From Bisporella sp. PMI_857 (Eukaryota; Ascomycota; Leotiomycetes; Helotiales; Helotiaceae), in the NCBI GenBank assembly GCA_021307315.1, contig JAJSPD010000010.1:372001-436000 (forward strand): DNA of 64,000 nt, in the 5' to 3' direction. The notes beneath the pieces were generated by a model, which did not search any database, had not been told where the DNA came from, and saw nothing but the letters and a program-made list of their open reading frames with translations. How positions within the stretch are numbered: the first letter of the stretch is position 1; the number at the start of each line of letters is the position of its first letter. Below are positions 9,677 to 19,564 of this stretch, piece by piece. The translations under genes and the position numbers were made by a program.

Positions 9677-11130
9677 ATGCCAGAGATCACCATCACAGGG
9701 TGGGATACTCGCGATGTGCGGTTTCCTACCTCTCTTGACAAGACTGGTTCCGATGCCATGAATGCGGCAGGCGATTACTCCTCTGCATATTGCATCCTCA
9801 AGACCGACTCGGAATTCTCCGGTCATGGGATGGTACAATTCCCTAGCCAAAATTAATCTCTATGGAACTAATGCTAATCCCATGGACAGACATTCACAAT
9901 TGGGCGTGGCAATGACATTGTCTGCGCAGCCATAAACCATGTCGCAGACCGAATAAGGGGACGTACCCTCTCATCCCTCGTTGAAAATTGGGGCAAAACC
10001 TGGCGACATCTCGTGGCAGACTCACAATTGCGTTGGATTGGTCCTGAGAAGGGTGTCATCCACCTCGCTCTCGGAGCTGTCGTCAATGCGATCTGGGATC
10101 TTTGGGCCAAGACATTGAAAAAGCCAGTATGGAGAATAGTAGCGGAAATGACCCCTGAAGAATTTGTGAGGTGTATCGATTTCAGATATATTACGGACGC
10201 CATCACACCTGAGGAGGCGGTTGAACTCTTGCAGAAGTCAGAGAAGGGAAAGGCATCGAGGATAGTTGATGCTGAACAGAGTAGGGCTGTTCCAGCTTAT
10301 ACAACTAGTGCCGGATGGTTGGGATATGGAGAGGACAAAATGAAAGGCTTGCTAGAGGAGACTCTGGCAAAAGGATACAAGCATTTCAAACTTAAGGTTG
10401 GAGGAAGTATCGAAGCTGATCGTAAACGATTAGCAATTGCTCGCTCAGTGATCGGATATGACAAAGGAAACATCCTAATGATTGATGCCAATCAGGTACT
10501 TTCCATATTCATGTCAAATGATAGACTGCTAATGCTTGATAGGTATGGTCTGTTCCAGAGGCCATTGAGTACATGCAACACCTGAAAGAATTCAAGCCCT
10601 GGTTCATTGAAGAGCCCACCTCACCTGACGACATCCTTGGCCACAAAGCCATTCGTGATGCCCTGAAGCCGGACAATATCGGCGTGGCAACTGGGGAAAT
10701 GTGTCAAAATCGAGTAATCTTCAAGCAGCTGATCACTTCAGGTGCAATCGACATCTGTCAGATTGATGCTTGCCGAATGGGAGGTGTGAACGAGGTTCTC
10801 GCAGTTCTCCTGATAGCTGCCAAGTATGGTGTTCCCATCGTACCACATAGTGGTGGCGTAGGTCTGCCAGAATATACGCAACACTTGAGCACTATAGATT
10901 ATGTTTGTGTTTCAGGGAAGCTGAGTGTATTGGAGTATGTGGATCATCTACATGAGCATTTCAAGCACCCATCCGTTATCAAAGATGGATTCTACCAGAC
11001 TCCTACGGAGCCTGGTTATAGTGTTGAGATGAAAGAGAAGTCAATGGTTGAGTATGGCTTCCCTGGAGTGGAAGGAAGCTGGTGGAAGAGTGACGCAGCA
11101 AAGCCAATTCTTGAAGGGGTCAAGATCTAA
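9677..11130 (+). CDS. LGD1: L-galactonate dehydratase, enolase superfamily
   Basis: Three exons, 9677-9832, 9890-10495 and 10543-11130, encode 449 aa, almost exactly the length of Trichoderma LGD1. The sequence follows that family closely from the N-terminus (RDVRFPTSLDKTGSDAMNAA) to the C-terminal GVGLPEYTQHLSTIDY. Enolase-superfamily active-site residues are in place: the KxK pair at K219/K221, metal ligands D251 (IDAN), E277 (IEEP) and E306 (GEM), and catalytic H356 (PHSGG). LGD1 removes water from L-galactonate to give 2-keto-3-deoxy-L-galactonate, the second step of the fungal D-galacturonate (pectin) pathway, in the cytosol. The reductase, aldolase and GLD1 partners are not in the window. 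Bacterial-type L-fuconate dehydratases are relatives, but the match to fungal LGD1 is much better. Confidence 0.95.
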
Positions 11131-11837
11131 GTGAGGAGGCTGGGGGGAAGGGGTCTGGATCACGTATCCAGACACGGGTTGTAGGATACCCGTATACCTT
11201 CATTGTATCCCGTGTATGATTACAGGGGTTGGGTAAGAAGCCCTTCCGCGAGGCAACGATGGCATCTCGTATAGCACTTTAGTGTTATCCTCAAAAAGGA
11301 AAGGGGGTCGGGTGTTTTCATGTTGGGCACTCGTCCGCAGGGCAACGATGGCATCCTGTATATTTTAATAAGATATCCCAAGCAATACCAACTATTTTAT
11401 CAGTGTCTATATCCCTTTTGGAAGGGGATATATAACTTAAGCCCCTGTCGGGAACTCTTTTTCCAAATTGCCTACCAAAGTTAAATCTCATAAAAGCGAT
11501 ATCTAAACACTACTTTGTTCGTTCCGAATCATAATATATTTGAAAAGGGTTTATAATTAAACAAGTGTAGTCGCTCATATCGTGATAAACAGATTGCTGA
11601 AACTTCGCCCGATATGCACGTGACCATGGGCTGAGTTCTTCCACCTCTTGTTTCAGGCTCAAACAACAATCATTAGCCGGTTCAGTTAATTACTGTGGTG
11701 CAACGTTTCCAGAAGCAATATACCTTTCAGATATGAGTATAGAAGCCTCTTTGCTCATACCATAAATACATTTTCGGCGTCTATATTTGCTTCCTTGGGG
11801 GCCGTTAAAGAGGTCACGCTTCCATAATTAGACAATC
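11131..11837. other. Intergenic with a hairpin and short direct repeats
   Basis: Contains a perfect 8-bp inverted repeat with a 5-nt loop at 11153-11173, just 22 bp past the LGD1 stop, and a degenerate 28-bp direct repeat listed separately. Promoter of the next gene at its right end. Confidence 0.5.
11246..11362 (+). repeat. Degenerate 28-bp direct repeat pair
   Basis: Copies at 11246-11273 and 11335-11362 agree at 24 of 28 positions and share a 14-bp core GGCAACGATGGCAT. Start-to-start spacing is 89 bp. The surrounding sequence has further partial palindromes (ACCCGTATACC-like). They may be pieces of an old dispersed repeat. Confidence 0.6.
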
Positions 11838-13704
11838 ATGCCACGAACCCCTGCAAAGAAGCAGTCCAGAACCACGAAGCCGCCAGTCGTACCTGCAGAA
11901 GACGCGCCATTACTAACGCAAGAAAACTTCGAGAAAGAGCTGAAAAACCTTGCTGCGAAGGCAAAGGAAGAGACGTGGACCAAGTGGGCTGGGGAGCAGG
12001 CTTGGATATTGCTACAGTCAGCTACACTTCTCTCGCTGGCGGCCGTGTATTCGAACATATCGCAATTGACTTTGTCTCCAGTGTATGGATCAATACCCGC
12101 GTCTATATGGCATTCGAAAGGAGTCACCACTGCATTGTTTCTAGGATGGAGTTTGAATCTTTATGTGCGACGGCACCTTGTGAAGAAACCGGCTGAGCTT
12201 TTGCCTCTTATTTCAGCTTATATCCCTTTCGTGCAATATTCTTTTTTCAAGCTCAGTGGATTCTTTGGAGCATATTATGGCCCTTTGATTCTCGAAGGCT
12301 TAACATTTTTGCCGTTGCTATTTCTATCCGTGTCATGCACGGCAACCCTCTTGGATGATCTTGATATCACTCCACGAGGCCCCCGATGGCTCTCAGATGC
12401 AGCTCCAGGAGTCCTCTCATTTACGCTGTATAAGACTGTAGAATACTTTTCAGGAAGCTACATCTCAAGTACAATTGGCTCGACCTTCTTGCATACCAGG
12501 TTAGGCTATCAGATGTTGATGACTGCTCTATATACGACGTTCGCACCTTCGAAGCTAGTTATCCTTGCAATTCCAGCCATTTTGCACTGGAATTTCGTCA
12601 ATATACATGTCCCTACGGCATATACAACGAACTCCTTGAATGTTACTATTAACAACAGAGGATGGAATTTGCTTGAGCGACAAGAATCTCTCACCGGATA
12701 TCTTTCCATCTTAGAGAGCAAGGAGAGACGATTTAGAGTTATGAGATGTGATCATAGTCTTTTAGGCGGGGAGTGGCTTGCACGAACTGCAAGCCTCCTT
12801 CCAGAACCTATCTATGGAGTATTTGTAATGTTGGAGGCAGCTAGACTGGTAGAAGTTCCTGTCACGATATCCGATAACGAGGCTAATGCTTTGGTCATGT
12901 GAGTTCGAATAAGTTTATATTACTTCTATGCTAATCATTGCATACAGTGGCCTTGGTATCGGAACCACGCCGGCAGCCTTGATGCACCATGGTATCGACA
13001 CAACCATCGTGGAAATTGATCCCGTAGTCCATGACCTGGCAACCAAATACTTTAGCTTACCTACTGGCCACACAAAAGTTATTGAAGATGCCGTGACCTA
13101 CGCCTCCCGAACGGCCCAGTCAGGGCAGAAATTTGACTATGTTATACACGACGTTTTCACTGGAGGAGCAGAGCCTGTTGATTTATTTACACACGAATTT
13201 CTGACAGATCTCCACACCCTTCTTAAGCCAGGCGGTGTGATTGCTCTTGTAAATTGTCCCTTTTCCCTGTGCAAGCCCACGCTCACATTTTAGAATTATG
13301 CCGGCGACCTGCTCCTCCCGTCGGCACGCATCGTGATCCACACCATCAAGTCCATCTTTCCCACCTGCCGTATCTTCCGCGAGTCTGAACGGCCGGATGA
13401 GGAAGCTCTCGCTACAGAGAAGATCGATTTCACGAACATGGTTATCTTCTGCACCAACTCCGACTCACCTGTTACATTCCGCCGTCCTGTTGAGCAGGAC
13501 TTCTTAAGGAGTCAGGCGAGGAAGGTGTACCTGTACCCTAAGTATGAGGTCAAGGATGAGCATATCGCGCTTAGAGAGGACGACGGAGGAGTTCTAACGA
13601 AGAATGATACAGAAAGATTTAGGGGGTGGCAGCAGGCGAGTGCGTTGGGGCATTGGGCTGTTATGAGGACGGTGTTGCCGTCAGAGGTTTGGGAGGACTG
13701 GTAA
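11838..13704 (+). CDS. Membrane-anchored spermidine-synthase-like methyltransferase-fold protein
   Basis: Exons 11838-12898, 12948-13248 and 13294-13704 give 590 aa. The junctions restore NALVIGLGIGTT and ALNYAGDLLLP, which supports both introns (49 and 45 nt). The N-terminal half has a basic start and five or six hydrophobic spans (about residues 50-245). The C-terminal half has a Rossmann fold with the SAM/decarboxy-SAM motif GLGIGTTPAALMHHG, the acidic strand end VEIDPVV, and HDVFTGG and LKPGGV strands. This is the architecture of the fungal membrane-linked spermine/spermidine-synthase-like family, of unknown substrate. It is not the housekeeping spermidine synthase, which is soluble and shorter. 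Start chosen at the first ATG, before a Lys-rich leader. Confidence 0.88.
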
Positions 13705-14369
13705 GCTGGTGGTAAGATAAGTTTTGATAATAGCCGACGAAGGTATTTAACTCAACAAATATGTACTTCTAGATACTAATTCAAGTTATTGTTACTTATT
13801 CATCAGTTTGCTCAGTTAGCTTAATTAGTCAGCATGCTTAGTAAACATTTGTGAATATTTGTGCAATTTTATGCAAATGTTATGAAATTATTGCTTGGCC
13901 AGCTTAATTACCCAATTATATAACAAGCAATACTACGTACAAGAAGCCAAATATTAACACAGTCACATTATATTATACAAAAAATCTGGATTATATTAAT
14001 AATTTAATATATAAGCTACAATTTTCACTTTTCAAATATACATATATACGTTGTTGAATAGTACAACTACAACGTTGAAAACATGTAAATAATTTACTAA
14101 CAAATCAAAAATGCGTTATACCAAAATCATCAGTATTTGACCTCAGACTCTCTACGAGATTTAAGGATCTAACGATCCTTATTGGCCCACAAAAGGTTAA
14201 TTGAGGCCGAGATAACTTGTGGGTAGGAAATTAGGACTGCTCTATAGTTCACATGAGATCGACATCATTGACCTAGATAGCTCGCTAGAGAACATCCAAA
14301 ATTGACGATTTCTCCAATTGATATCCACGGCATTTTTAGAGCGCCCACGTTACCCTAAAGAGCTTCAAC
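13705..14369. other. AT-rich intergenic block
   Basis: 13730-14110 is strikingly AT-rich, with long A/T runs and few C or G, unlike the flanking genes. No gene, repeat unit or element end is evident. It could be a remnant of repeat-induced mutation, though I cannot name the original element. It ends at the decayed alcohol dehydrogenase. Confidence 0.55.
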
Positions 14370-15639
14370 ATGTCGTCGCCTTCCATCCCCAAAACCATGC
14401 GAGCAGTCCGTGTCACGGAGTATAACAAACCATACTCCGTGGACACCATCCCCGTTCCTTCAATAGGCGACCACGACCTGCTTGAGAGCTATCAGCTCAT
14501 ATCTCGATGAAACCCATAAATTCGCTGGTATTTAGCACTCAGAGACTGTACGCGTTTGCTTAAAACTTGTCTTGAGAGGGACCGAATCGACCAGCAGTCT
14601 CCCATTCCCAACCATTACCGCAAATACATGAACTAACACCCATCTCACAGGTCAAAGTAGCAGCTGCCTCTCACTGCCACACCGACAGCATGGTACTCGC
14701 AGGGAAATTTGGCACCAAGCTGCCCGTAACGCCGTCCCACGAAGGCGGCGGAACCGTCGTCTCGACGGGCTCATCCGTGACATCTTTCAAAACAGGAGAC
14801 AGAGTCATGTGCGGCTTGCCCCTTCACCCCTGCGGCTTCTGTCCCGACTGTACATCCACGTCCCCTAGCACACGACAATACTGCGCCAGCGTCGAAGGCC
14901 ACGTCGGCGTCTTCATCGACGGCTGTCTTGCCGAGTACGTCTACTTGGATGCGCGCTTCACCACGAAAGTTCCCGACGAGGTCAGCTTGGTGTCCGCTGC
15001 ACCGCTCGCCTACGCGGGGAGGACGGTGTGGCGCGCCGTCCTGCAAACCGGACTTAAAGAGGGAGAATGGGTCGCGATCGTCGGTTCCGGCGGCAGGTTA
15101 GGACATCTAGGGATTCAATTTGCCAAGAATCGTAAGTTGAAGGTAATCGGGATCGACGCGCGGGATGAAGGGCTTTCGTTCTCTAGAGAAAACGGCGCTG
15201 ATGTCGTGCTTGATGCCCGTAAGGAGAAGGAGGTGGTGGTTAACGAAGTGAAGAAGGTTACTGGGGGATATGGCGCAGATGCGACGATAGTACTCAGTGA
15301 TGCAGACAGCGCGGCCGCGCTTGGGTGTGCGGTGACGAGGATGCATGGGACGTTCGTGGAGATCGCGCAGCCGGACGAAGTCAAAATTCCGTTCAAGGAG
15401 CTAATTTTTAGGGATATAAGGGTTAAGGGGAGCTTCCTTTGTAGTCCCAAGGAAAGCAAGGGCATGATGGATGCAATTGTAGAAAGGGGCTAAATATTAA
15501 AACGAATAGGTTTGAGGGTTTGGAGAAGATTCATGAATTGGTTGAGTTGGTGCGTGGGGGCAAGATTGAGGGGAAGGCGGTGGTCATTGTAGATTCGGGA
15601 CAGATTGAGAAGGAGAAGGAATTGGGTGTGAAGTGGTGA
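14370..15639 (+). pseudogene. Zinc-dependent alcohol dehydrogenase, disrupted
   Basis: Clear medium-chain ADH: SHCHTD (catalytic Cys/His), PSHEGGG, a structural-zinc Cys cluster (CGFCPDC plus a later Cys) and a GSGGRLGHLGIQ nucleotide fold. Three lesions are visible. (1) Exon 1 (14370-14483) should splice to 14651, where phase and family alignment fit (DHDLL then VKVAAASH), but the donor reads GA instead of GT at 14484-14485, and an in-frame TGA follows with no GT in between. (2) The frame breaks in the AAAGGGG run at 15483-15489: the reading ends at 15491, while the missing C-terminus (KTNRFEGLEKIHELVEL) continues in the next frame to 15639. (3) The third catalytic zinc ligand, Cys in the usual CAG motif, is Tyr (AYAG, codon 15011-15013). 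Sequencing error could explain (2) but not all three. Confidence 0.8.
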
Positions 15640-16059
15640 GCATATGTGAGATTTTGAATCCGCAGTACGTGGCTCTGGAGCAGTTTTGTGCAAGGTATTA
15701 GTTTAATACCTCTGTAGCATATATAGAATGAGGCAGGGGAATAGGATTATCATTCTAGTCTCTCACTTAGAGAGTAATAATGACCTAATAGTTAGCGATT
15801 GAATTTAGACATAGAATTCTCGAAAGGTGTAGTCAGCTTGACAAATAAGTATACATAAAAAACTGCGCAGATGAAAGAAATTGTGTTCATTGAAAGGTAT
15901 AATTCTAGTAATAAAGTTATATGTATGCATACGAATAAAGTCAAAAGTCATGGTATCATCAAACCCCACATGGTGATTGCTCCCAGATGCTCTTAACTCC
16001 TTTCCTACCAATCCCAAACTCTGCTCACTTTTGGCATCTGTAAAACAACTCGTGAGTGT
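15640..16059. other. Intergenic between converging genes
   Basis: 3' flank of the ADH pseudogene and of the reverse-strand membrane protein. AT-rich, no feature seen. Confidence 0.5.
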
Positions 16060-17613
16060 CTAATACCCACTATCCCACAGTTCATCCTCGCTCTTCACCA
16101 GTTCCTTTGGTGTCTGCGGTCCATTACGCTTCTTCTCCATTTTCTCCTTCAGCTTTCGTTCTTCTCTCGTTACAAGCCGCGGCGTTATTGGAATCACGGG
16201 CGAAAATGGCTGATATGGACTATACGGTACAGCGTTTGCTGACCAAGGCGTATTCAAACCACCCGTTCGAGGGCCATTTGATGCACTTGTCCGCTCCAAA
16301 ATTGTAGTTTTTGTGGACTGTGCGAAGGAGCTGTAGCTTGGCGATGTGATCGCTGGTTGAAATTGACGGAATGGAAGCGCTCGCGTCGAGTTGTTCGCCG
16401 AGCCTGTAGGCGGGTATGACGCTTTGATAGAAGTTGCAGAGGTAGCGGATTGGGGTTCTGGTTGTTGGGAAGAGGCAAACGATGCTTGGCTTGGGTTATG
16501 TTTGTGGAATGCAGATTTGCTTCCGGGGCCATATGCACTGAGTTGTTCCGCTATTGAGCGGGTGGACTTTGTGGGAGAAAGAGGCGGACGTTCATTAGAG
16601 GTTGGTCGTGGGTGAATATATGGTTCTTGATCTTTTGGAATGGGAGGTGGTGGAGGCGGCGTATAGTATCGAGGTGTAAGAGGTTCAGATTCTTCCTCGT
16701 GTGCAGGTTGGTTTTGCCAACGCGTAGACGCAGGAGATGCAAGTGGGCTAGAAATGTGCATTTTTGAAGCCTTCTTTCCAGGAGACATTAAAGCGGAAAG
16801 TATACTGGAGGATCGAGAAGCGCTTTTCGTATGTTCCCTGGGCGAGCTCTGCAGATCAATATTTGATGGCCTGCGCTTTTCGATTTTCTTCTGTGGAGAG
16901 TTCACTCGCTGTGGCGCAGGAGCAGGAACTGGACCTGCTGCTTTCAAGGGCTCTGGGATTGGCAAAGTATCGACCGATTTACCGGCAGCTTTCGCCTCCT
17001 CTTGTGCCATGACGTGGGCGTAAATGTCCTCTAGATCTCGCTGCAGCATATGTTGATCTCTCTCGACAATTCTTGTATCCACGTCAGGGTGATCTAGCGA
17101 AGGAGGTGTCTTGGGAGAATAGGGTGATTTGGGGGACTGAGGAGATGTCGCCGCGCCTGGAAAGACGTATGGCGTAGGTGCACTCTTTTCTTCTGCTGGC
17201 CAGGAGGGTCGAGAAAAGTTTCTTGTAGGGCTTTTGAGCCCAGGCGAGGTTGGAAGATGAGTTCTGAGAGGTGGTAATCTGGGTTCTGTCATTTCTATAT
17301 CTCTGGCAAATATCTCAGCAAGGCGGCGATGTTTCCTCCTAACAAAGAATATGCCAATGAGCACAAGTAGAAGACAGCCGACGTATGCTCCAACAATGCC
17401 AATGATTTCGAACTTCAGATGTGCTGGGTCTCGACTTGCGTCTGCCGACAGAGGTGGTCCGTCTTCAGGCGAAGGTGCGGGATCCCAATCGATTCCCAAT
17501 GGATTGCTCTTTGGCACGTCCGTGAGGATATCGGCTGAACTTATACTGGCAAGTCCCAGGAGGAGTTGTAAGACAAATGGTGTTCTAATCACTGTCTCAG
17601 GTACAGTACGCAT
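16060..17613 (-). CDS. Single-pass membrane protein with long Pro/Ser-rich cytoplasmic tail
   Basis: 517 aa from the ATG at 17613; the open frame reaches further up but without an ATG. Residues 1-28 form a signal peptide (basic start, LQLLLGLASISSA). There is a short extracellular stretch, then one membrane span at about residues 69-91 (IIGIVGAYVGCLLLVLIGIFF), followed at once by a stop-transfer RRKHRR. The remaining 420 residues are disordered, rich in SP/TP motifs and polyproline (PPPPPPIPK), and end in a basic coiled segment and SEDELWDSGY. This layout is common in uncharacterised fungal proteins that resemble wall sensors or SKG6-type axial proteins. The many SP/TP sites suggest phosphorylation. 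No enzymatic domain. Function unknown. Confidence 0.85.
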   Translation of the reverse strand: MRTVPETVIRTPFVLQLLLGLASISSADILTDVPKSNPLGIDWDPAPSPEDGPPLSADASRDPAHLKFEIIGIVGAYVGCLLLVLIGIFFVRRKHRRLAEIFARDIEMTEPRLPPLRTHLPTSPGLKSPTRNFSRPSWPAEEKSAPTPYVFPGAATSPQSPKSPYSPKTPPSLDHPDVDTRIVERDQHMLQRDLEDIYAHVMAQEEAKAAGKSVDTLPIPEPLKAAGPVPAPAPQRVNSPQKKIEKRRPSNIDLQSSPREHTKSASRSSSILSALMSPGKKASKMHISSPLASPASTRWQNQPAHEEESEPLTPRYYTPPPPPPIPKDQEPYIHPRPTSNERPPLSPTKSTRSIAEQLSAYGPGSKSAFHKHNPSQASFASSQQPEPQSATSATSIKASYPPTGSANNSTRALPFRQFQPAITSPSYSSFAQSTKTTILERTSASNGPRTGGLNTPWSANAVPYSPYQPFSPVIPITPRLVTREERKLKEKMEKKRNGPQTPKELVKSEDELWDSGY

Positions 17614-19128
17614 GGTGCTGCATCGGTGAAGGCAAACAAGGAGCAACAGCTAAGTATACCCTCTACAGTAACAGCAGACCCGAAACGTATTGCGAGACGA
17701 TTTCGACATGGAATGGAAAACAGGAGTGAGTCCTTTACCAGACAGCCGGGCGGTTGTGGTGATATACCGACCCCAAGCATGGCGGTGGGAGGATGGCGAG
17801 AGGTCAGTTACGGGCCGCCATTGGCCAGAGGCCGTGATATCGATTGCCATCTGCCCAGGGACTTGCTCAGGAACATGCATAAGCATGGGAATAGCGGTAG
17901 CTGAGGAGTGGCCCTGCTGCACGGAGAACGCAGCTGTACTGGCTCGGGAGTGGGTGAGTGATGTACCCCTCAAAGCGTTGGAAGAAGTGGCTGGGGAGGT
18001 GATAGGTTGGAGGCCATGAATTTAAGCGCCCGGCTTTCAGACGGGAAGGGCATTGGTAGACGAGGCTGCCCAGTGGTGGGGTAACAGCAGATCGCAGAAC
18101 TTTTCAGCACTCGAACCACAAGCTTGCACCGCTTGACATGAATAATAAATAAAGAACATTATGAGCCCCATAACGGGATATCCCCTCTGATGAGACAAGC
18201 CGAAATCACATTTGCGGATTTCAGGTGACTGGTTCGGCGATTATTTTAAGACTTTGATTCGAGATCATCGACGTTGATTCGACCTTTCTCGGCCTTATCG
18301 CCGCTACAAAGCTCAAAAATGTGATTGCACTATCATGCGATGTGAGATTTTGTTGTCAATGGCTGTTTTGATGTTTGACGATACGAATGAGTGTTCATCC
18401 TTCGTGATAAGCAGGCGTTCGTCAGTATCATGAGGTGATACCTAGCGGTGATCATTGTGACGAACGTTAGCACAATCAATCTGATTAGTCTAAACAAAGA
18501 CAACATTCCGATCACATTTGATCTGAACACTGCAGTCCCAGAGCCAGTCTTCAATTCGTTATTTCTATGGTTTCTTGTTTCTCGCTCATTTCAGAGAAAA
18601 GTGGCTAATCTCCGATCAAGAAGCTCTGCCTATTACTTTATACTAGCATTGCTTTGCGATAGCAACACTCTGTGGTGGCATGAAAAGTCCGTGCTGCTCC
18701 GCTGCTGCTGCGGATCTTGCATTTTCCCATCCCGCTGCAGATCTGGGGTGGAATGTTTCTGGTTTCATTGAGTTGTCGAAACTATCCGAATAACATGCGC
18801 CAAAGGCTTGATGAGGCATCCATTCCATCTACATGTTACTGATGTTAGTATATAGATTTGATCCAACTTGATATCTCATGGATCTCAACAATCCAGTCAG
18901 CATAAAGACTCAGCAAACAAGCGGTAAAATATCATTATTTCGAAGCCTTTGCGCCACTGAGTAAGTATAGGTTCTGTCCTGGTTTAAACACTTTAAGCGA
19001 ACGAAATAGGGGGTTCCTTGAAAGTGGCCCAACCATCAAACAAGCTAAAATAGGGCCGGCCCAACAATCAATCCACCAAGAAAGACATAACGTTTATATA
19101 TCCTCCAAAAAGATAAAGAAAATAGGGT
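17614..19128. other. Intergenic, promoter of the membrane protein and unassigned DNA
   Basis: The left part is the GC-richer upstream region of the reverse-strand membrane protein. The rest is mixed sequence with no convincing open frame. Ends at the tRNA terminator. Confidence 0.45.
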
Positions 19129-19133
19129 AAAAA
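19129..19133 (-). terminator. RNA polymerase III terminator of the tRNA gene
   Basis: On the reverse strand a TTTTT run begins 4 nt after the discriminator base of tRNA-Gln. This is the normal Pol III stop and argues that the locus was built as a transcribed tRNA gene. Confidence 0.7.
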
Positions 19134-19136
19134 GGT

Positions 19137-19263
19137 AGGTCTTACTGGGAATCGAACCCAGATCCCGAGAATCAAAATCTCATGTGCTCTGAATTTAGAA
19201 TTAATAAACGAATGCATTTTAAAAGACTTTTAAGGCTACTAACAACCATTACACCATAAAACC
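19137..19263 (-). tRNA. tRNA-Gln(UUG) with a 55-nt insertion in the D-loop
   Basis: With 19189-19243 removed, the remaining 72 nt fold as a full tRNA. The acceptor GGTTTTA/TAAGACC pairs 7 of 7. The D-stem is GTGT/GCAC with loop AATGGTTA. The anticodon stem is TGAGA/TCTCG with loop TTTTGAT (anticodon TTG, Gln). The T-arm is CTGGG-TTCGATT-CCCAG. The discriminator is U, as usual for eukaryotic tRNA-Gln. The A box (TGGTGTAATGG) and B box (GGTTCGATTCC) are intact and a T5 terminator follows. The anticodon loop has no intron at the canonical 37/38 site. The D-loop is split instead, between GGTT and A. It is either a tRNA with a non-canonical intron or a recently interrupted gene. Confidence 0.85.
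19189..19243 (-). other. 55-nt GT...AG insertion inside the tRNA D-loop
   Basis: Read on the tRNA strand, the insert starts GTTAGT and ends TTCAG, which matches spliceosomal intron ends. Its length is typical for an intron in this genome. It contains the perfect palindrome TTAAAAG-T-CTTTTAA and a CTAAA 9 nt before the end, but no strong CTAAC branch site. Flanks show no clear target-site duplication. Confidence 0.75.
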
Positions 19264-19564
19264 TTTGCGTTTGGCCCTAGGGGTTTTAGGTGCAAAGATA
19301 TTGTTGACGTAGCCGAGCTCCACTTGGTAAAATAATTGTGAAAGGCAAACATTGCCTCTAAAAGGCGCCGCGAAGTCTGACAAAGTAATCGCGCTTTGCA
19401 TTATTTCGTTGTCACCTACTCGAAGACTTAGGATGTGTACATAATGATAGCATTGCTAAAAACACTGAGTGAGTGTATCCTATGCGCCTGTTCTGGCAAT
19501 CTGCCTCCGTTACCTATCTCGTGCCCGAGTTCGTTCATAAATACAATGTACAAAAGAAATGGTA
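19264..19564. other. Intergenic between tRNA-Gln and the next gene's 3' end
   Basis: About 300 bp, upstream of the tRNA and downstream of the reverse-strand gene. No further feature seen. Confidence 0.5.
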
